The notes below the pieces were generated by a model. That model was not told where the DNA came from, did not search any database, and saw nothing but the letters and a program-made list of their open reading frames with translations. A program made the translations under genes and the position numbers. Below are positions 7,401-10,846 of a stretch of DNA of 10,846 nucleotides, in pieces (position 1 is the stretch's first letter; every line of letters starts with the position of its first letter). The stretch is from an uncultured Bacilli bacterium (GTDB taxonomy: Bacteria; Bacillota_I; Bacilli_A; RF39; UBA660), in NCBI GenBank assembly GCA_947591175.1, contig CANQDB010000039.1, positions 1 through 10,846 on the forward strand, given 5' to 3'.

Positions 7401-7740
7401 ATCTTAAATATCCCATTAAGTGAGTTACAACTATTTTAGGACTACCATCAAGTAACTCGTGAATAGTTTCAAGCCGCGTAATCATCAAATCAGGACTTAT
7501 CGCCATTGCTTCACTTGTTAAAAAGTCATCCATCGGAAAGAAAAGAACATCTTTCGTGTAGTTTGCTAAAGAATCATATATCTTATTGGCTTCAAAAAGT
7601 GAAGGAGTCACAATCAAAATAGAACGCTTTTTCTTCTTAAAGAAAGAAATACACGCAACGGAAAAAAGTTCATCTGTCATTCCAGTGAACCCAACATTAT
7701 TTTCAAAAAAATCTGGTAATAATGTTTCAAATATATTCAT
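4447..7740 (-). CDS. mfd: Transcription-repair coupling factor Mfd
   Basis: ATP-driven DNA translocase that pushes stalled RNA polymerase off damaged DNA and recruits UvrA for excision repair. The parts appear in the expected order. An N-terminal UvrB-like region (about 1-330) includes MGLRGFVIDVFP. An RNA-polymerase-interacting CarD/RID domain follows at about 424-500 (GDYVVHNIHGIGIY). The helicase module has Walker A GDVGYGKTE near 577, DEEQRFGV near 677, TATPIPRT and GRVGRS near 852. A C-terminal TRCF domain ends the protein at 1097. That is slightly shorter than the roughly 1150-1180 of many homologues, mostly through loops; no motif is missing and no frameshift is visible. The ATG at 7738-7740 has a GGAG site six bases upstream that overlaps the TAG stop of pth, so translation is tightly linked to pth. 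The pth-mfd order matches B. subtilis. Confidence 0.98.
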   Translation of the reverse strand: MNIFETLLPDFFENNVGFTGMTDELFSVACISFFKKKKRSILIVTPSLFEANKIYDSLANYTKDVLFFPMDDFLTSEAMAISPDLMITRLETIHELLDGSPKIVVTHLMGYLRYLPVPELYKKSILTIDLNDEIEPQKLADKLYQLGYHRETIVTKTGEMGLRGFVIDVFPIDSDHPVRFEFFGDTIDSIRIFDEETQKSIREVKTVSIYPNHEFIVDEYPEEEYQKQKYLPQYSKKVASLFDYLDNPVVIYKDYSQMKASYESIMEEVFAYQSTKDTDFKGSYFFLLEEMQPKILMHYLTIDNLAPTKDVRLLAFTSKDIQSFNENIEAINNYLRDNRELGKTIVISLKDYNIKSFTKYLTVPFVRSSIENIYPHEINIITQEITQGFTFENYIFLTAKELFRHSTPKKKYKTNFKYASKIRDINKLNVGDYVVHNIHGIGIYNGIKTLSRGGLMKDYLEVLYQGKDKLYIPVEKIDLISKYSGNEGILPKINKLGGTEWQKTKMRVRGKIQDIAQELLKLYAEREMKKGFAFSKDTTLQIEFEKEFPYEETKDQLISVDQIKEDMESIHPMDRLLCGDVGYGKTEVAFRAIFKAIMDSKQVLYLCPTTILSNQQYENALVRFQHFPVNIALLNRFTTPKETKRIVEGLKDGSIDLVFGTHRLLSDDIRPKDLGLLVIDEEQRFGVVHKEKIKQYKTNVDVLTLTATPIPRTLQMSMIGIRSLSLISTPPLDRYPVQTYVVEENQQIIRDAIYKELARDGQVFLLYNRISDMDLKLLELERLVPDASIGYAHGQMSKNELEEKMMAFNNHEFDVLLCTTIIETGIDMPNVNTLIIIDADRFGLAQLYQIRGRVGRSNKIAYAYLMYQTGRVLTETAFKRLNAIKEFTELGSGFSVATRDLSIRGAGDILGSEQAGFIDTVGIDLYLKMLQDEIARLKGEQLPEEETADTKPYLDVDTHISDNYVFDNDLKIEIHKKINEIDSYKKLLAVQSELEDRFGKLDENMIIYMYEEWFEKLARQLSIIDVRTTKNSIEIIFSEEASKKIDGEKIFMEATKITPMFRFGVRGPCFAVILDTIHLEKHYIYYLIDLLKTLLPE

Positions 7741-7749
7741 AAGAGACTC

Positions 7750-8310
7750 CTATTTTTGATTATAGTGATTCATAAGTGTTTCGAAATCCAAGCAAAGAAA
7801 ATCATTTAACAAAGATAATATTGGCTCTTCAAGACTTCTGATAACATCTTGGTCAGCTTTAGAAAACTTTCCTAAAACGTAATCCTTAGTATCTATAGTC
7901 TTATCGTTTGAAATACCGATTTTTAATCTCTTATAAAGAGTTGTTCCTAGATATTTTTCGATATCTTTAAGACCATTGTGGCCTCCACTTGAACCTTGTT
8001 TTTTTAATCTAAAAGTTCCAAGTGGTAAATCTAAGTCATCGTGAACGATAAGTAAATGATCTAAATCGACATCGTAAAAATCGACGAACTTTTTAACTAC
8101 CTCACCCGATAAGTTCATATATAATTGAGGTTTTACAAGAATTACCTTTTCGCCATCAACCATTCCTTCGCCATATAGACCATGGAATTTCTCTTTTTGA
8201 ATAGTTATTCCATTTTGACTAGCAAACAAATCGATAAAATGAAAACCCATATTGTGTCTCGTTTGTTCGTACTCTTTACCAGGATTTCCTAAACCGACAA
8301 TAATATACAT
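7750..8310 (-). CDS. pth: Peptidyl-tRNA hydrolase
   Basis: Cytoplasmic esterase that releases peptides from prematurely dropped peptidyl-tRNAs and recycles the tRNA. The family core is intact: GLGNPGKEYEQTRHNMGF with the catalytic His near residue 19, KPQLYMNLSG with the substrate-binding Asn, VHDDLDLPLG with the catalytic Asp, and GSSGGHNGLKDI with the second substrate Asn. The length of 186 residues is normal. The ATG at 8308-8310 begins six bases after the TGA of rsmI. The ribosome site is an imperfect GGGAAGTGA that includes the rsmI stop codon, suggesting translational coupling. It is followed directly by mfd, as in B. subtilis, although there rsmI is not the upstream neighbour. Confidence 0.98.
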   Translation of the reverse strand: MYIIVGLGNPGKEYEQTRHNMGFHFIDLFASQNGITIQKEKFHGLYGEGMVDGEKVILVKPQLYMNLSGEVVKKFVDFYDVDLDHLLIVHDDLDLPLGTFRLKKQGSSGGHNGLKDIEKYLGTTLYKRLKIGISNDKTIDTKDYVLGKFSKADQDVIRSLEEPILSLLNDFLCLDFETLMNHYNQK

Positions 8311-8316
8311 AGTGAA

Positions 8317-9165
8317 TCACTTCCCTTTATGATATTCATTATAAACGATAGCCTTAGATATTTTTCTCTCTTTGGCTACTTTTTTTATGGCTTCGTTTGG
8401 TAAAAGTCCATCGTCAATATAAAGTTTTACATGGTCAACTAAAGAAAGTTCTGCATAATCCTCTAACTCTTTGTTGCCATCGACGACAATTACTAATTCG
8501 CCCTTGATACCATCTTTTATTTCCATTAAAACTTCTTCAATTGTCCCACGATATATTTCTTCATACATTTTGGATATTTCGCGACATAAAGCAATTTGCC
8601 GATTACCAAAAACTTTTTTTAGACTTGTTAAAGTATCTTCAATACGATGCGGTGCTTCATAAAAAATAAGAGTATAAGGAAGACGCTCTAATGTTTCAAG
8701 TTCCCTCTCCCGTTTTGCACTTTTAGCATTCAAAAAACCATAAAATAAAAATGGAGCGGGCGACAAAGCGGACACAGTTAAACTTGGAACAAAAGCCGTG
8801 GCACCAGGTAAACTAATAACAGGATATCCCATTTGAATAACATAACTAACTACTTTATAGCCTGGGTCACTAATAATAGGAGTTCCTCTATCAGTAACAA
8901 GACCGATATCTTTACCTTGTTTTAGAAAAGCAAGAGCCTCCTCTTTTACTTTATCTTCGTTATGATCATCACAATGAATAAGTTTTTTACTTAGTTCAAA
9001 ATGTTTCAATAAAAGTGATGTAACTCGCGTATCTTCACAAAAAAGAACTTCGACTTCCTTTAAAATTCGAAGAGCACGGAAAGTAATATCTTCCATATTG
9101 CCAATCGGTGTCGGAATTAAATATAATTTAGCACCCTCAGCATAACTTTTTTGAGACATCATCAT
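8317..9165 (-). CDS. rsmI: 16S rRNA (cytidine-1402-2'-O)-methyltransferase RsmI
   Basis: SAM-dependent tetrapyrrole-methylase-fold enzyme that methylates the ribose of C1402 in the decoding centre of 16S rRNA. Diagnostic stretches are LYLIPTPIGNMEDITFRA at the N-terminus, CEDTRVTSLLL, VTDRGTPIISDPGY, the SLPGATAFVPSLTVS loop and FYEAPHRI. The length of 282 residues is normal. Three ATG codons stand in tandem (9165, 9162, 9159), preceded by an in-frame TTG. The AAGAG site at 9169-9173 gives spacings of 3, 6 and 9 bases, so the second or third ATG may be the real start; I report the first. The first ATG overlaps the TGA of the upstream methyltransferase by one base. B. subtilis has yazA between these two genes; here nothing intervenes. 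Confidence 0.96.
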   Translation of the reverse strand: MMMSQKSYAEGAKLYLIPTPIGNMEDITFRALRILKEVEVLFCEDTRVTSLLLKHFELSKKLIHCDDHNEDKVKEEALAFLKQGKDIGLVTDRGTPIISDPGYKVVSYVIQMGYPVISLPGATAFVPSLTVSALSPAPFLFYGFLNAKSAKRERELETLERLPYTLIFYEAPHRIEDTLTSLKKVFGNRQIALCREISKMYEEIYRGTIEEVLMEIKDGIKGELVIVVDGNKELEDYAELSLVDHVKLYIDDGLLPNEAIKKVAKERKISKAIVYNEYHKGK

Positions 9166-9890
9166 CAACTCTTTTCAAATAAAGCCAATATTTCTTGGCG
9201 ATAAGTACCATCTTTTTCATGGACATATAGAGGCGGTAATAATTTTACACCACTTTTACCATTTTTGCTAGCCTCTATTAAAAATAATTGAGATTCACTT
9301 TGTTCATTAGCATAAATAAATTGGATACGTTTGGGCTCCAAATGATATTTTTTTAACAATTCGAGAATTTCAACAAATCTTTCAGTTCGATGAACCATAG
9401 CAAAATGGCCATTATTTTTTAATAATCCAAATATTACAGGTAAACTATCCTCTAAAGTCATAGCAACTTCATGCCGAGCAATAATTTTATGCTTATCTTC
9501 ATTCACGACACTATCTGCACTAGCCTTAAAGTAAGGCGGATTCATCGTAATAACATCAAATGTATCGATAGAAAAGTCTTCATTTAATTTTTTTAAATCC
9601 CGTTCTAACAAAGTTATTTGATCTTCTTTATGATTAAGTTTTACTGATTTTAAGGCAAGATCATAAACATCTTTTTGAATTTCAACACCCGTGATATGGG
9701 CTTTCGTTTTAGTTGATAAAACTAGTGGAATTGGGGCATTACCTGTACATAAATCGAGAATTTCTTTGTCCGCTAAACGAATGGTTACAAACTGTGCCAA
9801 GAGAATTGAATCCAAAGAAAAAGCAAACCAATCGGAGTTTTGAACGATTTTCATATCCTCAAAGCCTAACAAATCATGTACAACTTCCAT
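9165..9890 (-). CDS. tRNA1(Val) (adenine-37-N6)-methyltransferase-like protein (YabB/TrmN6 family)
   Basis: Rossmann-fold SAM-dependent N6-adenine methyltransferase. The SAM-binding motif I reads ILDLCTGNAPIPL near residues 44-56, followed by an acidic residue in TGVEIQ. The catalytic NPPY motif (MNPPYFK) is near 116-119. Together with the N-terminal DSILLAQF these are typical of the TrmN6/YfiC/YabB group, which modifies A37 of tRNA1(Val) in E. coli. The exact substrate in Gram-positive bacteria is inferred. The ATG at 9888-9890 overlaps the TAA of yaaT by one base, with a GAGG site about ten bases upstream. The usual yabA gene of Bacilli is absent between yaaT and this gene. Confidence 0.92.
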   Translation of the reverse strand: MEVVHDLLGFEDMKIVQNSDWFAFSLDSILLAQFVTIRLADKEILDLCTGNAPIPLVLSTKTKAHITGVEIQKDVYDLALKSVKLNHKEDQITLLERDLKKLNEDFSIDTFDVITMNPPYFKASADSVVNEDKHKIIARHEVAMTLEDSLPVIFGLLKNNGHFAMVHRTERFVEILELLKKYHLEPKRIQFIYANEQSESQLFLIEASKNGKSGVKLLPPLYVHEKDGTYRQEILALFEKS

Positions 9891-10681
9891 TAAGATTTAA
9901 CCTCGTTCAAATCGACAACTAAAGTATGATGATCTTTAAATTCCACTGTAGCCTTTTTCGAGAAAACATCCAAAGAAATGATTTTCCCTTTACCATCTGA
10001 AGTATCTAAAATAGTTCCCACGGCTGGCAAATCTTTTTTTAATTCCGTATAGACTTCGTCTTCGTAATTTAAACAACAAAGAAGTCTACCACAGGCTCCA
10101 TTTATCTTCGATGGATTAAGAGCAATATATTGATTTTTAGCCATGTTAATCGAAACACTATTAAAGTCGGTTAAGAAACTACTACAACATAAGAAACGGC
10201 CACAAGGTCCAAGACCTCCTGTTTCTTTAGCCTTATCACGTATCCCAATTTGGCGAAGTTCAATTCTAGTATGATAATTTTGAGCAATCTTTTTGACAAG
10301 TTCTCTGAAATCAATACGGCCATCCGCCACAAAGTTAAATAGTAATTGGTTTCTATCAAAAGTAAAAGATGCATCCAAGATACGCATATCTAAGTCTAAC
10401 TCTTTAGCACAATCTCTAGCAAAAATAAGAGCTTTTTCACTTTCCTTTAAGTTCTTTTGATTTTGCTTACGGTCGGCTTCAGTCGCAATACGAATAAGTG
10501 GTTTCAATGGAATTCCAATATTTTTTTCATCTACTTCTTTAGACGGATCAACGACGCGTGCAAATTGCATTCCTTTTTCCGTCTCGACGATTACATCCAT
10601 ATCTTTTTTAGTATTACAACCACCAGGAGTAAAATAATAAACTCTATTTCCAGTATTAAATTTAACACCTACTACTTTCAC
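9890..10681 (-). CDS. ricT: PSP1-domain protein YaaT/RicT, Fe-S subunit of the RicAFT complex
   Basis: In B. subtilis this protein joins RicA (YmcA) and RicF (YlbF) to carry Fe-S clusters and to help RNase Y-dependent mRNA processing, with effects on sporulation, competence and biofilm. The cysteines expected for the cluster are present: C160, C165, C166 in GPCGRFLCC and C197, C202, C203 in GACGRLLCC. I choose GTG at 10679-10681. It gives the family-typical start (M)KVVGVKFNTGNRVYYF and has GAGG nine bases upstream, while the longer GTG at 10696 overlaps that ribosome site. The length is then 263 residues against about 275 in B. subtilis. The gene starts inside the end of holB (20-base overlap) and is itself overlapped by the next gene, so it is the second member of a tightly coupled operon. 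Confidence 0.93.
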   Translation of the reverse strand: MKVVGVKFNTGNRVYYFTPGGCNTKKDMDVIVETEKGMQFARVVDPSKEVDEKNIGIPLKPLIRIATEADRKQNQKNLKESEKALIFARDCAKELDLDMRILDASFTFDRNQLLFNFVADGRIDFRELVKKIAQNYHTRIELRQIGIRDKAKETGGLGPCGRFLCCSSFLTDFNSVSINMAKNQYIALNPSKINGACGRLLCCLNYEDEVYTELKKDLPAVGTILDTSDGKGKIISLDVFSKKATVEFKDHHTLVVDLNEVKS

Positions 10682-10846
10682 TCTCAAACACCTCACTCAA
10701 CTTAATAACGATTTGATCAAGCAACAAATTTTGATTAACGTTATACTTCAATTTTTTAGGTAAAGAATATAAATAAGACAATTTATTTAATATTTCTTCA
10801 ATTGTATTTTTATTGGCAACCTTTTCTATAAAATTTAAATCTTCAG
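10662..10846 (-). CDS. holB: DNA polymerase III delta' subunit, C-terminal end only (cut by window edge)
   Basis: The frame runs from the window edge (first full codon at 10842-10844) for 60 residues to TAA at 10662-10664. It reads EDLNFIEKVANKN, then a helical stretch containing LPKKLKYNVNQNLLLDQIVIKLSEVF. This resembles the C-terminal collar domain of clamp-loader subunits, where an NxNxxLxLDxLxxxL pattern is typical. Position immediately before yaaT, as in B. subtilis and most Bacilli, supports the assignment to holB. The fragment is too short to be sure from sequence alone. It overlaps the start of yaaT by 20 bases. Confidence 0.75.
   Translation of the reverse strand, partial: EDLNFIEKVANKNTIEEILNKLSYLYSLPKKLKYNVNQNLLLDQIVIKLSEVFESESSRC

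Noticed and set aside
8317..9167. Alternative genetic code with UGA as Trp
   Set aside because: rsmI, the YabB-type gene and the 205-aa gene all stop at TGA, with the next gene's start or a terminator immediately after, and Trp residues are TGG.
10682..10696. Upstream GTG start of ricT (268 aa)
   Set aside because: It overlaps the GAGG ribosome site that serves the GTG at 10681 and adds residues not typical of the family.
1..10846. CRISPR array, insertion sequence, prophage, tRNA or rRNA gene
   Set aside because: I looked for direct repeats, terminal inverted repeats, transposase motifs and tRNA-like CCA arms and found none. The whole window is occupied by core genes with uniform base composition.

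Overview
The window is an AT-rich, chromosomal stretch of housekeeping genes from a low-GC Gram-positive bacterium (Bacillota, Bacilli or a neighbouring class). The evidence is gene content and order (holB, yaaT/ricT, a YabB-type methyltransferase, rsmI, pth, mfd, spoVT, metS), a T-box leader in front of metS, strong GGAGG-type ribosome sites and a standard genetic code. UGA is used as a real stop and Trp is TGG, which argues against a Mycoplasma or Spiroplasma code. SpoVT and RicT/YaaT suggest a spore-forming lineage, or one descended from spore formers. I cannot name a genus from the sequence alone.

Every supported gene is on the minus strand, so the window reads from high to low coordinates. 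From the right edge: the C-terminal end of holB (clamp-loader delta'); yaaT (Fe-S cluster protein of the RicAFT complex); a tRNA1(Val)-A37-type N6-methyltransferase; rsmI (16S rRNA C1402 ribose methylation); pth (peptidyl-tRNA hydrolase); mfd (transcription-repair coupling factor); and a cation-diffusion-facilitator exporter whose four membrane metal ligands read N-D-D-D, the manganese (MntE) pattern. Spacings are -20 to +22 nt, so this looks like one operon, closed by a hairpin at about 3537-3566.

Then come three separately controlled units. The first is an unrecognised 205-residue helical protein with its own near-consensus promoter and terminator. The second is spoVT with its own upstream region. 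The third is metS behind a Met-specific T-box leader whose promoter overlaps the end of spoVT. At the left end is a 56-residue two-helix membrane protein with an extended -10 promoter.

The layout joins two clusters that are separate in Bacillus subtilis (holB-yaaT-yabA-yabB-yazA-rsmI-abrB-metS and pth-mfd-spoVT), and lacks yabA and yazA. I do not see an undescribed multigene defence or mobile system here. The points most worth a second look are the metS T-box expression platform, where the antiterminator competes with a possible Shine-Dalgarno-sequestering hairpin; the probable non-AUG/GUG start of the Mn exporter; the N-D-D-D metal site; the orphan 205-residue gene; and a bias against NNT-GAN codon pairs.
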